Shown: positions 17,801 to 26,262, numbered from the stretch's first letter. The stretch is DNA of 64,000 bases from Paenibacillus graminis (GCF_000758705.1 NZ_CP009287.1:3348001-3412000), one strand, 5' to 3'. Program-made: numbers and translations. The notes: generated from the letters alone by a model not told the origin.

Positions 17801-18432
17801 AACGCAGCATTTCTTCGCTGGGCGAGGTGAATCTTGGAGCGATTGAGGAATATCAGCGCGTGCATGAGCGGTTTACTTTCCTAAGCGGCCAAAAGGATGA
17901 CCTGGTGGAAGCTAAAACCACACTCTACCACGTTATTCATGAGATGGAAGAGGAAATGTCTAAACGGTTCAAGCAGACCTTCGACGCCATCCGCCGTGAA
18001 TTCGGCACTGTATTCTCCAAACTGTTCGGGGGCGGACGGGCCGATCTGATGCTGCTGGACCCTGAGCATATGCTGGACACGGGGATTGATATTGTTGCCC
18101 AGCCTCCCGGCAAAAAACTGCAAAATCTGCAGCTTTTATCCGGTGGAGAGCGGGCACTTACAGCCATGGCGCTGCTGTTCGCCATCTTGCAGGTCAAGCC
18201 TGTGCCGTTCTGCGTACTGGACGAGGTCGAAGCTGCCCTCGATGAAGCCAACGTGGTGCGCTTTGCCCAGTATCTGCGCGAATTCTCGGAGCAGACCCAG
18301 TTCATTGTCGTCACCCACCGCAAGGGAACCATGGAAGAAGCGGATGTGCTCTACGGTGTTACAATGGAAGAAGGCGGCGTATCCAAGTTAGTGTCGGTTA
18401 AACTGGAGGATGAGGAAGCGGAGATTGCGTAG
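14863..18432 (+). CDS. smc: Chromosome segregation protein SMC
   Basis: SMC is the ATPase of the bacterial condensin that, with ScpA and ScpB, loads at ParB sites and compacts and separates chromosomes. The 1189-residue protein has full length: Walker A GPNGSGKSN near residue 32, two long coiled coils (about 170-500 and 670-1010), a hinge near 510-640, then the ABC signature LLSGGERALTAMALLFAI near 1090 and Walker B FCVLDEVEAALDEANV near 1115. Start ATG at 14863 follows AGAGGTGA. ftsY follows 86 bases downstream, apparently co-transcribed. Confidence 0.98.
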   Translation: MFLKRIELAGFKSFADKTEMEFVRGITAVVGPNGSGKSNISDGIRWVLGEQSAKSLRGGKMEDIIFAGSDARKAVNYGEVSLTLDNEDHVLPLDFSEVTVTRRVHRSGESEYLINKQACRLKDITELFMDTGIGREAYSIIGQGRIEEILSTRSEDRRGIFEEASGIVKYKSRKRDAGRKLDETEQNLLRIHDLISELEDQVGPLKDQSEKAIRYKELREQLKQLEISVYVHQIEGIHTAWKEGNDRLEVLRDEQLELSTIVSAHDAKLESGRAELRLLEEEVEKLQEQLLRYSEANEKSEGYGELLKERRRNLESNREQLLATLGSVGERSEGRQRELAELEHKLQQSRQALEELRTQLADEESRLEGVAGGINQSKEEQLKSALLELMNLMAQARNEIRYADQQKESLERRMSRSQEESGKWTAKLKELTAAQNGLKDKIAGLGKEIGALRNAYITESEQTSKRQKLLEETQSGLRKWEQKREAQVSRHETMKEMQDDFDGFMLGVKEVLKGARKGQLSGVHGAVAELISVPEKLEMAVETALGASLQHVVMDNEAVSRQAISFLKQRQLGRATFLPLDVIRARQIGGSDRSMVEGADGFVGIGSELVGFEDRYASIVGSLLGNVVIAESLEQANRIAAKCQYRYRVVTLEGDVVNAGGSMTGGSQHKKNNSLLSRKRQLDQLFSEIEESERQIVKLKQGISRLREEQESASRKLEELRHDGDEKRLEEQRVSGDLKQLEQELRHVQEQVDGAGAERSGFESEVRALEESRKQAAAELERLEKEEKEAHEAIRTAESARKANESAKEELQSKLTGMKVTEGKLDQEIFSLEEQVRRMRQDAGSQDKELRQSRSLLITIEKDLEENTKEAVKQQEDLNSYRLKKEETAAKLDLARADRAALTRKLELAEGETKDQRQALKTVDDKLRSTEVAVGRLDVELDNILRKLSDDYELSYELAKQRYAVPEDVPAAQLEVQRLKRSISSLGEVNLGAIEEYQRVHERFTFLSGQKDDLVEAKTTLYHVIHEMEEEMSKRFKQTFDAIRREFGTVFSKLFGGGRADLMLLDPEHMLDTGIDIVAQPPGKKLQNLQLLSGGERALTAMALLFAILQVKPVPFCVLDEVEAALDEANVVRFAQYLREFSEQTQFIVVTHRKGTMEEADVLYGVTMEEGGVSKLVSVKLEDEEAEIA

Positions 18433-18518
18433 TCCCACAGCTATTTTGCGATGCAGGGTCTACATCACCGTAACTACAATAGAGATGTTTATGCTCACAA
18501 TACGTTAGGAGGAACAAT

Positions 18519-19517
18519 ATGAGCTTTTTCCGGAAATTAAAAGAAAGCATCTCCGGCAAAACGGAGAGCGTAACGAAACAATTCCGCGACGGTCTGGAGA
18601 AGACACGCAAGGGGTTCGTGGAAAAAGTATCCGACCTGATTATCCGCCGCAAGAAGATAGATGAAGAGTTCTATGAGGAATTGGAAGAGATTCTGATCGG
18701 CGCGGATGTCGGTGTAAATACTGTGATGACTCTCGTTGAGGAACTAAGAGCAGAAGTGAAGCAGAAGCGCATCGAGGATGCTTCCGAGCTGCAGCCCATT
18801 CTGTCCCGGAAGCTGATGGAGCTGCTGCGTGGTGATGATGACAACAGCCTAAAAGAAAATCCGGACGGCATTACAGTCATTCTGTTCGTCGGGGTAAATG
18901 GTGTCGGCAAGACGACTACCATCGGCAAGCTGGCACACCGTTACAAACAAGAGGGCAAAAAGGTTCTGCTCGCCGCAGGCGATACCTTCCGTGCGGGGGC
19001 CATTGAGCAATTGGAAGTCTGGGGACAGCGTGCGGGTGTGGATGTCATCAAGCAGCAGGCTGGCTCTGATCCGGCTGCGGTGATGTTCGATGCTGTACAG
19101 GCTGCCAAGCAGCGGAATGTGGATGTGCTCATCTGCGATACCGCAGGCAGACTGCAGAACAAAAGCAATCTCATGGAAGAGCTTAACAAAATCTTCCGCG
19201 TTATTCAGCGCGAAATTCCCAGCGCACCGCATGAAGTGCTGATGGTGCTGGACGCCACTACAGGTCAGAATGCATTGACCCAGGCCAAGCTTTTTGGTGA
19301 AAAAAGCGGTGTCACCGGCCTGGTGCTGACCAAGCTGGATGGTACGGCCAAAGGCGGGATTGTGGTTGCCATCCGTCAGGAAATGAATCTTCCGGTGAAG
19401 CTTGTTGGCTTGGGAGAGAAGATTGAGGATTTGCAGCCATTTGACTCCACCCAGTTCGTGCACGCTCTGTTTGCCGGTATAATTTCCGAGGAAGAGGATA
19501 ACGAAAAGCAGGAATAG
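18519..19517 (+). CDS. ftsY: Signal recognition particle receptor FtsY
   Basis: FtsY is the membrane-associated GTPase that docks the signal recognition particle so that membrane proteins reach SecYEG. The 332-residue protein lacks the long acidic A domain of E. coli, as usual in Firmicutes. It has the G1 motif GVNGVGKTTTIGKLA near residue 127, DTAGRLQNK near 206 and TKLDGTAKGG near 270. The start follows TAGGAGGAA. ylxM and ffh, which commonly follow in this group, are not behind it here. Confidence 0.98.
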   Translation: MSFFRKLKESISGKTESVTKQFRDGLEKTRKGFVEKVSDLIIRRKKIDEEFYEELEEILIGADVGVNTVMTLVEELRAEVKQKRIEDASELQPILSRKLMELLRGDDDNSLKENPDGITVILFVGVNGVGKTTTIGKLAHRYKQEGKKVLLAAGDTFRAGAIEQLEVWGQRAGVDVIKQQAGSDPAAVMFDAVQAAKQRNVDVLICDTAGRLQNKSNLMEELNKIFRVIQREIPSAPHEVLMVLDATTGQNALTQAKLFGEKSGVTGLVLTKLDGTAKGGIVVAIRQEMNLPVKLVGLGEKIEDLQPFDSTQFVHALFAGIISEEEDNEKQE

Positions 19518-19558
19518 ATCGGGGACCTTTAAGCCAAACCATATGAATCTTGGGTGCC

Positions 19559-19603
19559 AAGAGCGGCCGTGCCTCTTTAAAAGAAGCATTGGCCGCTCTT
19601 TTT
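19559..19603 (+). terminator. Terminator after ftsY
   Basis: GAGCGGCC (19561-19568) and GGCCGCTC (19591-19598) pair and are followed by TTTTTC. The rest of the 395-base gap up to 19914 is AT-rich and holds a promoter at 19785-19814; nothing else was recognised. Confidence 0.85.
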
Positions 19604-19784
19604 CGCGGAAAACAATATAAAAATTCATTATATGAAAAATTCATAATAGTACTGCTTGTCAACTCTCCCGCATACAATTCAATGTATTCCTCATATATAT
19701 ATCCTTGATTAACCGTTTTCTGAGAAAGGAAGCGATTTCAAAATTGCGAGTTGGATAATAAACTCCATTTCGCTGTTATATACA

Positions 19785-19814
19785 TTGACATGAACAATAG
19801 CATTTACGTATTAT
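19785..19814 (+). promoter_or_regulatory. Promoter of the ATP-grasp / alpha-E / transglutaminase operon
   Basis: TTGACA (19785-19790), an 18-base spacer and TATTAT (19809-19814) lie about 100 bases before the first gene, leaving a 5' leader of roughly 95 bases. Confidence 0.7.
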
Positions 19815-19914
19815 GAATGTATATTTTAATAATTTTTGAAGTCATTTTTTGAAAAATCACATCAATTTGTCAATAAACATCACACATACTATTAATCCGA
19901 AAGGAGTCGGGCTC

Positions 19915-21378
19915 ATGTCCAAACTTGATCCTTTGCCCGGACTGTCTCCGTATCCACTGCAGCATTTTTACGATGAAATGTATGCTGATGAACGGAGTAT
20001 CCGGCCGCATTACAAACATGTGAACCGCATGTTTTCCGGGATGAGCCCCGAAGAGCTGCAGCTCAAACAGAAAACGATGCAGCGTCGGATGATGGAAGAG
20101 GGGATTACCTTTACGCTGTACAATCCTGCACAGGACCATCCTATGGAGCGTACGATTCCCTTTGATATGATTCCGCGGATTATTCCCAAAGGTGAATGGG
20201 AGAGGCTGGAAGCCGGGATAGTTCAACGGATTACAGCCTTAAATCTGTTCATTCACGATATTTATCATGAGCAGTACATTGTCAAAGACGGCGTCGTGCC
20301 GCGCCGCATGATCATTTCCAATTGCTATTTCCGTCCGGAGATGTCCGGCTTGCGGGTGCCCGGCGGTGCCTACGTTACGACCTCGGGGATTGATCTGATC
20401 CGTCATCACGACGGGGAGTATTATGTGCTTGAGGACAATCTGCGGACACCTTCAGGGTTTTCCTACCTATTTAAAGGCAGATCCCTGATGAACCAGCTGT
20501 TTCCCGAATTGTCTTTGGCCAGCTCCATCCGGGATGTGGACCATAGCTTGAACCGGTTCCTCTCTGTATTGCGCAGCCTTTCCCCGTCCCGGACAAAGGA
20601 CCCGGTGATTGCGCTGCTGACTCCTGGTGAATATAACTCTGCTTACTATGAGCATGCGTTTCTGGCCCAGCAAATGGGAATCCACCTGGTAGAAGGCCGG
20701 GATTTGGTTGCCCGGGACCATAAGGTGTATCTAAAGGAAATGAACGGGATGCGGCGTGTGGATGTATTGTACCGCAGACTGGATGATGATTTCATAGATC
20801 CGCTGGCTTTTCAGCCGAATTCACTCCTGGGAGTTGCCGGATTGATGAATGCTTACCGGGCAGGAAATATTGCCATCGCCAATGCACCGGGAACCGGCGT
20901 TGCCGATGACAAAGCGATGTACGTATATGTCCCGGATATGATCCGGTATTATCTGAACGAAGAGCCTATCCTGGGGAATGTTCCCACCTATCTGCTGTCC
21001 AGGACGCAGGAACGCCAATATGTGCTGGATAATCTCAATGAAATGGTAGTTAAGGAAACTTCGTTATCCGGCGGGTATGGCATGCTGATCGGCAGTGAGG
21101 CCTCGAAAGAAGAGCTGGCAGATTTCCGGCTCAAAATCCTTGCCGATCCGGTCCGGTATATCGCCCAGCCCATAATGTCACTGTCGAGAGCTCCGGTACT
21201 CTCCGGAGGCCGCATGGCTCCGCGCCATATTGACCTGCGGGCATTTGTGCTGATGGGTGCGGACCGCAAGCCGCATGTCATTCCAGGGGGGCTGACCCGT
21301 GTCGCCATGAAGGAGGGATCACTGGTTGTCAATTCATCACAGGGTGGCGGTGTGAAGGATACCTGGGTAATGGCTTAG
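19915..21378 (+). CDS. Circularly permuted ATP-grasp family protein
   Basis: This 487-residue protein belongs to the circularly permuted ATP-grasp type 2 family (DUF404/DUF407), predicted amide- or peptide-bond ligases of unknown substrate. Typical stretches are FDMIPRIIPKGEWERLEAGI near residue 80, LEDNLRTPSGFSY near 176, and near the end KETSLSGGYGMLIG and GGLTRVAMKEGSLVVNSSQGGGVKD. The start is the ATG at 19915 after AAAGGAGT; an ATG at 19849 would add an AT-rich, unconserved extension. It is followed by an alpha-E protein and a transglutaminase-like protein, the partners this family has in many bacteria. The reaction here is unknown. Confidence 0.9.
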   Translation: MSKLDPLPGLSPYPLQHFYDEMYADERSIRPHYKHVNRMFSGMSPEELQLKQKTMQRRMMEEGITFTLYNPAQDHPMERTIPFDMIPRIIPKGEWERLEAGIVQRITALNLFIHDIYHEQYIVKDGVVPRRMIISNCYFRPEMSGLRVPGGAYVTTSGIDLIRHHDGEYYVLEDNLRTPSGFSYLFKGRSLMNQLFPELSLASSIRDVDHSLNRFLSVLRSLSPSRTKDPVIALLTPGEYNSAYYEHAFLAQQMGIHLVEGRDLVARDHKVYLKEMNGMRRVDVLYRRLDDDFIDPLAFQPNSLLGVAGLMNAYRAGNIAIANAPGTGVADDKAMYVYVPDMIRYYLNEEPILGNVPTYLLSRTQERQYVLDNLNEMVVKETSLSGGYGMLIGSEASKEELADFRLKILADPVRYIAQPIMSLSRAPVLSGGRMAPRHIDLRAFVLMGADRKPHVIPGGLTRVAMKEGSLVVNSSQGGGVKDTWVMA

Positions 21379-21472
21379 GGGCTGGAATTAATAGGACAAC
21401 GTTAGGTTGAAATATTTACATTCATATCTTTGACAAAGTGCGGCATCTATACGTTAACGAAGGAGTGGTACG

Positions 21473-22426
21473 ATGCTGAATCGCAATGCGGAAGCTTTGT
21501 TCTGGATTGGCCGTTACATTGAGCGGGCGGAGAATCACGCACGGCTGATCGATGTTCATTATCATATTCAACAGGAAGAGGACTTCCAGGCGGAAGGACA
21601 CAAGTGGTCCAGGTTGATTGATGCGCTGGGGGTCCGGAATGAATATCTGCAGCAGTTTGAAGGCTTTTGCGAGCAGGATGTTTTATCCTTCATTACACTC
21701 GATCTTGGCAATTCCAATTCTTTGTTCTCTTGTGTCCATCAAGCCAGAAATAATCTTCGCACCCTGCGGCAGCATCTCCCCAGCGAGCTGTGGGATATCA
21801 TCAACAGCTTCAACCTGTGGCTCGGGGAGCAGTCGGTGGCGGATATTCTGAGCGGTCCCCATCAGTTCTACCAGCAAGTTAAAGAGCGAGCGGCAATGTT
21901 CCTCGGTGCAGAGCAGTCCGTGATGCTGCGGGGCAATGAATGGCGGTTTATTGAGAGCGGGCGGTTTCTGGAAAGGGCAGAGAATACGACCCGGATTCTG
22001 CAGGCCGTTACGGTATCCTGCAAGTCCAAGGATATCAACGCGATCTACACCCAGCTTCAGGCGGTGCTCAAATCAGTAAGCGGATATCAGGCCTTCCGGC
22101 GGTATTATGCAGATGCGATGTCACCGGAGAGCATATTGGAGTTCCTGATCGTGAATGCTTATTTTCCCCGCTCGATCCGTTTCTCCTTCCACAAGCTGGA
22201 AGAGCATTTAGCGAAGCTCCAGCTGGATTCTTCCGAGAAAGGCTCCGGACATGAACGGGTCATCCGCCAGGCCGGCAAGATTAAGGCCGAGCTTGATTAT
22301 ATGGAAAAGGAAGAGATGTCCGGCGATCTCGTAGAGGACGTACTGCAGTCGTTGATGGGTTCCTGCCAGAAGCTCGGCAGAACGATGGAAGGCGCCTTTT
22401 TTCGCCGTGAAGGAGTGTCCGCATGA
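21473..22426 (+). CDS. Alpha-E domain protein (DUF403)
   Basis: A 317-residue, mostly helical protein of the alpha-E (DUF403) family. The N-terminus LNRNAEALFWIGRYIERAENHARL and the internal repeat-like EWRFIESGRFLERAENTTRIL near residue 155 are family signatures. Alpha-E proteins occur almost only beside permuted ATP-grasp proteins and transglutaminase-like proteins; their chemistry is not known. The start ATG follows AAGGAGTGG. Its stop overlaps the next start (ATGA at 22423-22426), so translation is coupled. Confidence 0.9.
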   Translation: MLNRNAEALFWIGRYIERAENHARLIDVHYHIQQEEDFQAEGHKWSRLIDALGVRNEYLQQFEGFCEQDVLSFITLDLGNSNSLFSCVHQARNNLRTLRQHLPSELWDIINSFNLWLGEQSVADILSGPHQFYQQVKERAAMFLGAEQSVMLRGNEWRFIESGRFLERAENTTRILQAVTVSCKSKDINAIYTQLQAVLKSVSGYQAFRRYYADAMSPESILEFLIVNAYFPRSIRFSFHKLEEHLAKLQLDSSEKGSGHERVIRQAGKIKAELDYMEKEEMSGDLVEDVLQSLMGSCQKLGRTMEGAFFRREGVSA

Positions 22427-23289
22427 AAATTCAGATCCATCATACCACGACGTACAGCTACCCGGAGCCGGTTACGGACAGTGTCAATGAAATCCGTCTG
22501 ACGCCGCGCACCAATTACCGGCAATCCTGCTACCATCATGAGGTAGAAGTATTTCCACCGGCGAATCTGCTGACCTATGAGGATTTTTTTGGCAACCGGG
22601 TTCATGCATATTCTGTAAATAAGCCGCATACCGAAATGGTAATCCGCACCAAGGCAACTGTGGTTACGCTGGATAAGGCGCAAGGCTCGGATTTGCCGCA
22701 TATTCCGCTGGAGGAGCAGGTGAAGCTGCTGAATGATGAGAAGTTCCAGAACCGGTATGTGGAGTTCATTCTGCCTACCCGTTATACGGAAGTGACACCG
22801 GAGCTGGTTGAATTTGCTTCGCAGCATCCGTTTGATGCAGCAGAGGATATGTATGAATGGACCAAAAAGCTGTCTTCGACGATTTATGAGCAGTTTACGT
22901 ATGACCCTGAAGCCACAAGTGTCAACACTACCGTTAAAAAAGCGCTGAAGCTCAAACGGGGGGTATGCCAGGATTACGCCCATCTGATGATTGCGGTCTG
23001 CCGCAGTGTCGGACTGCCTTCGCGGTATGTCAGCGGGTATCATTTTGTCGGAGACCTTCAGGGCGGCAATGCCGATTTCGAGCAGGCTTCGCATGCCTGG
23101 GTGGAGACGCATATTCCCGGCACCGGCTGGCTGGGTTTTGATCCTACGAATAACGTGGAAGTGAACTGGCGTTATATCAAGCTGGGACATGGCAGGGACT
23201 ATAAGGATATCGTTCCGGTAAAAGGGGTCTACCGCGGGGTTGGGGGTACGCTGACGGTCAAGGTGGATGTGCGGCAGCTGGAGAAGTGA
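22423..23289 (+). CDS. Transglutaminase-like cysteine protease family protein
   Basis: This 288-residue protein has the bacterial transglutaminase N-terminal region (about 1-80, opening MKIQIHHTTTYSYPEPV) and a transglutaminase/protease core. The catalytic cysteine is in KRGVCQDYAHLM near residue 186, the histidine in SHAWVETHIPG near 227 and the aspartate in GWLGFDPTNN near 243, so the triad is intact. There is no signal peptide, so it acts in the cytoplasm. By context it may cut or cross-link the product or target of the ATP-grasp ligase encoded upstream; this is inference. Confidence 0.92.
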   Translation: MKIQIHHTTTYSYPEPVTDSVNEIRLTPRTNYRQSCYHHEVEVFPPANLLTYEDFFGNRVHAYSVNKPHTEMVIRTKATVVTLDKAQGSDLPHIPLEEQVKLLNDEKFQNRYVEFILPTRYTEVTPELVEFASQHPFDAAEDMYEWTKKLSSTIYEQFTYDPEATSVNTTVKKALKLKRGVCQDYAHLMIAVCRSVGLPSRYVSGYHFVGDLQGGNADFEQASHAWVETHIPGTGWLGFDPTNNVEVNWRYIKLGHGRDYKDIVPVKGVYRGVGGTLTVKVDVRQLEK

Positions 23290-23383
23290 ACGAGTGAAGG
23301 AGTGGCCTCGCGGGAGCGGGGCTTTTGGAGCATCAGAAAAGATCTGTTGGGTTCCCCGCAAAATACCTGAATCAGCTTTCATG

Positions 23384-23412
23384 CAAAAGCCCCGCTATGT
23401 GAGGGGCTTTTG
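23384..23412. terminator. Terminator after the transglutaminase gene
   Basis: CAAAAGCCCC and GGGGCTTTTG form a perfect 10-bp stem with a 9-base loop, running into TTTTG. It closes the three-gene operon and lies just before the promoter of the next gene. Confidence 0.8.
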
Positions 23413-23432
23413 TGCATGTTGCACCCGGGTTG

Positions 23433-23460
23433 TGCAAATTTTGCATAAAATGATTATAAT
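23433..23460 (+). promoter_or_regulatory. Promoter and palindrome before the SDR gene
   Basis: TGCAAAtTTTGCA (23433-23445) is a perfect 13-bp palindrome lying just upstream of TATAAT (23455-23460), where a repressor would block the promoter. A further TGCA-rich inverted pair lies upstream (23412-23423). The regulator is not known. Confidence 0.55.
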
Positions 23461-23527
23461 CAGGGGCTGTTTGGGTAATCTTGAAACAGAGCCACTATGG
23501 TGGACGACTTGGAAAGGGAGTGTACAT

Positions 23528-24337
23528 ATGAGCCCAAATATAATGAAAAAGAAACGTTTCCTCGGTAAAACAGCCATTATTACAGGAGCGGGCTCCGGAA
23601 TCGGCAGAGCGACAGCGATTCAGATGGCCCGTGAAGGCGCAAATGTAGCCTTGTTTGATCTGGTGAATGAACGTACCTCCGTTCTGGAACAGAAGTTGAA
23701 CAAGCTGCGTAAGGACTGTGCTCTGGCCATTGATGTGGATACCTCGGATGAGAAACGTATGGAAGAGGCAGTACGCAGGACTGTTGAGTATTTCGGCGGA
23801 CTGGACATTGTTTTTGCCAATGCCGGCATCAATGGTGCGGTAGGACCGATTGAGGAGCTGAGTCTGAGTGACTGGGAGCGTACAATGTCCGTGAATCTGA
23901 CGGGTACTTTCCTGACACTGAAATACAGTATTCCGCATCTTAAGGAAAAGGGTAAAGGAAGCATCATCATCACCAGCTCTATCAACGGCAACAGCCGGTT
24001 TGCCAGCTTCGGCTGGTCACCGTACAGCACCACCAAAGCCGGACAGGTTGCTTTTGCCAAGATGGCGGCGCTGGAGCTGGCGAAGTTCAAAATCCGGGTT
24101 AACGTCATTTGTCCGGGAGCGATCTCCACTAACATCGATGAAAGTACAGAATTTAATGAGGAAGTGGAAACGATCGTCATCCCGATTGAGTTCCCGGAGG
24201 GGGCCCAGCCTCTTGCTGACGGCCCCGGCAAGCCGGAAAATGTAGCCGACCTGGTCTCTTTTCTTGCCTCGGATGACGCGATTCATATTACCGGAGCGCA
24301 GATCATAATTGATGGCGCCGAATCGCTTTTATCTTAA
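23528..24337 (+). CDS. Short-chain dehydrogenase/reductase
   Basis: A 269-residue classical SDR. It has the cofactor-binding loop TGAGSGIGRA near residue 19, NAGINGAVG near 98, the catalytic serine in IITSSINGNS near 148 and YSTTKAGQVA with the catalytic tyrosine and lysine near 165. Substrate and direction cannot be read from the sequence; fabG at 11231 is a separate gene of the same fold. The start is the ATG at 23528, 7 bases after AAAGGGAG. It is a single-gene unit with its own promoter, palindrome and terminator. Confidence 0.9.
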   Translation: MSPNIMKKKRFLGKTAIITGAGSGIGRATAIQMAREGANVALFDLVNERTSVLEQKLNKLRKDCALAIDVDTSDEKRMEEAVRRTVEYFGGLDIVFANAGINGAVGPIEELSLSDWERTMSVNLTGTFLTLKYSIPHLKEKGKGSIIITSSINGNSRFASFGWSPYSTTKAGQVAFAKMAALELAKFKIRVNVICPGAISTNIDESTEFNEEVETIVIPIEFPEGAQPLADGPGKPENVADLVSFLASDDAIHITGAQIIIDGAESLLS

Positions 24338-24353
24338 AAAACTAACAAACAAA

Positions 24354-24394
24354 CAGCCTTATCCATGGGTCAGGGATGACCAAGGATAAGGCTG
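24354..24394 (+). terminator. Hairpin after the SDR gene
   Basis: CAGCCTTATCC and GGATAAGGCTG pair perfectly over 11 bp, with an inner GGTCA/TGACC stem. The following sequence CATTTATG has only a weak T run, so termination is plausible rather than sure. Confidence 0.65.
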
Positions 24395-24544
24395 CATTTA
24401 TGAGGGGGACCGGATGGCTGCCCTACAGCGCGCATTTATAATCGTCATCGTCCGGTATTAGCCCATGCTTGTTTACTCGCCGCCGCCCGCACAAGGCAGT
24501 CTGCACAGTCAGTGAAGGACAGCGGCCGGAACAGAGCATTGCTA

Positions 24545-24733
24545 GTTGGAAATAGGGAACTTATTTCTCCCCAAAATCAGCAATTGTGAGATTGAAGTGG
24601 AAAAAGGAAACTTAATCGGCCATATTCCTTCATCACGGGCGAATTGAGCCGAATTAGCTGCCCTTTTTCCACTTCAGCTGCGAAAATTAGGGGGTTTAAG
24701 CAAATTAGTTATCCTTTTTCCACTTGGTATGGC
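24545..24733. repeat. Cluster of four interspersed repeats
   Basis: Four related units with core AATTAgnTnnCCTTTTTCCACTT lie here: minus-oriented at 24545-24570 (degenerate) and 24594-24621, plus-oriented at 24650-24681 and 24701-24733. A fifth lies at 30331-30360. The 550-base gap 24395-24945 otherwise shows a partial copy of the GAAGCCGTTTCC leader element near 24840-24860 and no gene. Confidence 0.6.
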
Positions 24734-24945
24734 CGAGGGAGGGATAAAGGGTTCTCCAGACAACACTACACTGAAATCAAAGCGGTCACGTTGTTCGGCG
24801 AAGGACGGCGCGGCCGGTTTGTATTTAAAGATTCAAAGGGCAGCGAAGCCGTTTCCGTGTGTTTTGTAAACAATGTAATTAGATGATTGTAAAATAACAA
24901 ACAAAATGATAATATGTCTATATATTAATAAGGAATTGGGTGATC

Positions 24946-25737
24946 ATGTTGGCGGAAGGCAATGAATCGGTTAGCATCTCCGAAAAGTTCTGGAATGCCT
25001 CCATTAGTGAGCTGAAGCAGGGATTCCGATTTGAAATGCGGGAGCATTCAGGTTTTTATACATGTCTTGTCTGCGGAGAGGAATTTGAAAAGGGTCTGAT
25101 CTACAAGGAAGACAGCCATTATTATGAAGCCGGGAAGTATGCAGCTCTTCATGTGGAACAGGTGCATGGCGGTATGTTTAACTGGCTGCTGGGGCTGGAT
25201 AAGAAGCTTACCGGACTGACGGAGCTGCAGAAGGGGCTGCTGAATGCTTTTCGGCACAGCCTGAGCGATGGAGAAGCTGCCAGGGAGCTCGGCATCGGCA
25301 GCACCTCCACGGTGCGTAATCACCGGTTTACATTGCGGGAAAAGGTCAAGCAGGCCAGACTGTTCCTTGCCGTGATGGAGCTTGCCGAAGAAAAGCCGGG
25401 GGCGTCCTCGCCTTTTGTCAGCATTCCGCGTTCTGCGGCTATGGTTGACGAGCGGTTTGCGATCACCGAGGAAGAGAATGCCGAGATCCTGAGCGCTTAT
25501 TTTAAGCAGGGGCCGGAAGGCCCGCTCTCGGAGTTTCCTAAGAAACAGAAGCGCAAAGCCGCGATTCTCCGCCAGCTGATCAAGCGTTTTGAAACCGGAC
25601 GCCAGTATACAGAGAAAGAAGTTAACGCCATCCTGAAGGAAGCTTCATCCGATTATGTAACGCTCCGGCGGTACCTGATCGATTATGGACTGTTGGACCG
25701 CCAGCCTGACGGAAGCACCTACTGGGTTAAATTATAA
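24946..25737 (+). CDS. DUF2087 domain regulator with zinc-finger-like N-terminus
   Basis: A 263-residue protein with three parts. Residues about 28-75 contain CLVCGEEF followed by two histidines (HVEQVHGG), a likely zinc site. Residues about 95-140 contain a helix-turn-helix of LuxR type (LSDGEAARELGIGSTSTVRNH). Residues about 195-262 match DUF2087 (FPKKQKRKAAILRQLIKRF to YLIDYGLLDR). DUF2087 is commonly attached to transcription regulators, so this is probably one; its target is unknown. The ATG at 24946 is preferred, with a GTG at 24940 possible. The GIY-YIG gene follows after 21 bases. Confidence 0.8.
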   Translation: MLAEGNESVSISEKFWNASISELKQGFRFEMREHSGFYTCLVCGEEFEKGLIYKEDSHYYEAGKYAALHVEQVHGGMFNWLLGLDKKLTGLTELQKGLLNAFRHSLSDGEAARELGIGSTSTVRNHRFTLREKVKQARLFLAVMELAEEKPGASSPFVSIPRSAAMVDERFAITEEENAEILSAYFKQGPEGPLSEFPKKQKRKAAILRQLIKRFETGRQYTEKEVNAILKEASSDYVTLRRYLIDYGLLDRQPDGSTYWVKL

Positions 25738-25758
25738 ATGAAGAGGAGAACATGAATC

Positions 25759-26136
25759 ATGGAGAAGTCTAAACGTAAAGAGCTTGCCTATAACTATGCG
25801 CATTCCCACAGGCCGATGGGGGTGTACCGGATCGTCAACACCAGAAATGACAAGGCTTTTGTGGGCAGCAGCCTTAATCTGGATGGAGTCTGGAACAAAC
25901 ATAAATTTATGCTGGATATTGGAAATCATGATAATAAAGCGCTTCAGGCCGACTGGAAGGAGTATGGTGAGAAGGCGTTTGTTTTTGAAATTCTGGAGCA
26001 GATCAAGCCTGAGGAGGATTTTGTGGCAGAAGTCTCCGAGCTCGCCAAATACCGCAAGCTGCTGCCTGATATGGAGAATAAATGGCTGGAGCAGCTGTCG
26101 CCTTATGGAGATCGCGGGTATCTGAAGAAGAAATGA
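25759..26136 (+). CDS. GIY-YIG nuclease family protein
   Basis: This 125-residue protein is a small GIY-YIG domain. The signature is altered to GVYRIVNTRNDKAFVGSS, with GVY for GIY and FVG for YIG. Downstream are a basic HKFMLDIGNHDN and a conserved-looking glutamate in ENKWLEQL near residue 110. This matches the group of short GIY-YIG proteins that travel with DUF2087 regulators in Firmicutes rather than homing enzymes or UvrC. Whether it still cuts DNA is unclear. It follows the DUF2087 gene in the same direction, after AAGAGGAG. Confidence 0.8.
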   Translation: MEKSKRKELAYNYAHSHRPMGVYRIVNTRNDKAFVGSSLNLDGVWNKHKFMLDIGNHDNKALQADWKEYGEKAFVFEILEQIKPEEDFVAEVSELAKYRKLLPDMENKWLEQLSPYGDRGYLKKK

Positions 26137-26262
26137 AGTGCTGATATCCGCCGGCAGGTGATTTGCCTCGTTCCTTATGCTAAACTATAGGCAAAACTGC
26201 ATTACGCTGGTTTGACTTGCTGGATTCAGAAAGCCTTCCGGCAAAGGAGGGAAGTGCTGTTT

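Noticed and set aside
24644..24886. 80-codon open frame in the intergenic repeat cluster
   Set aside because: It is built from the interspersed repeats and the leader-element fragment, with no ribosome binding site.
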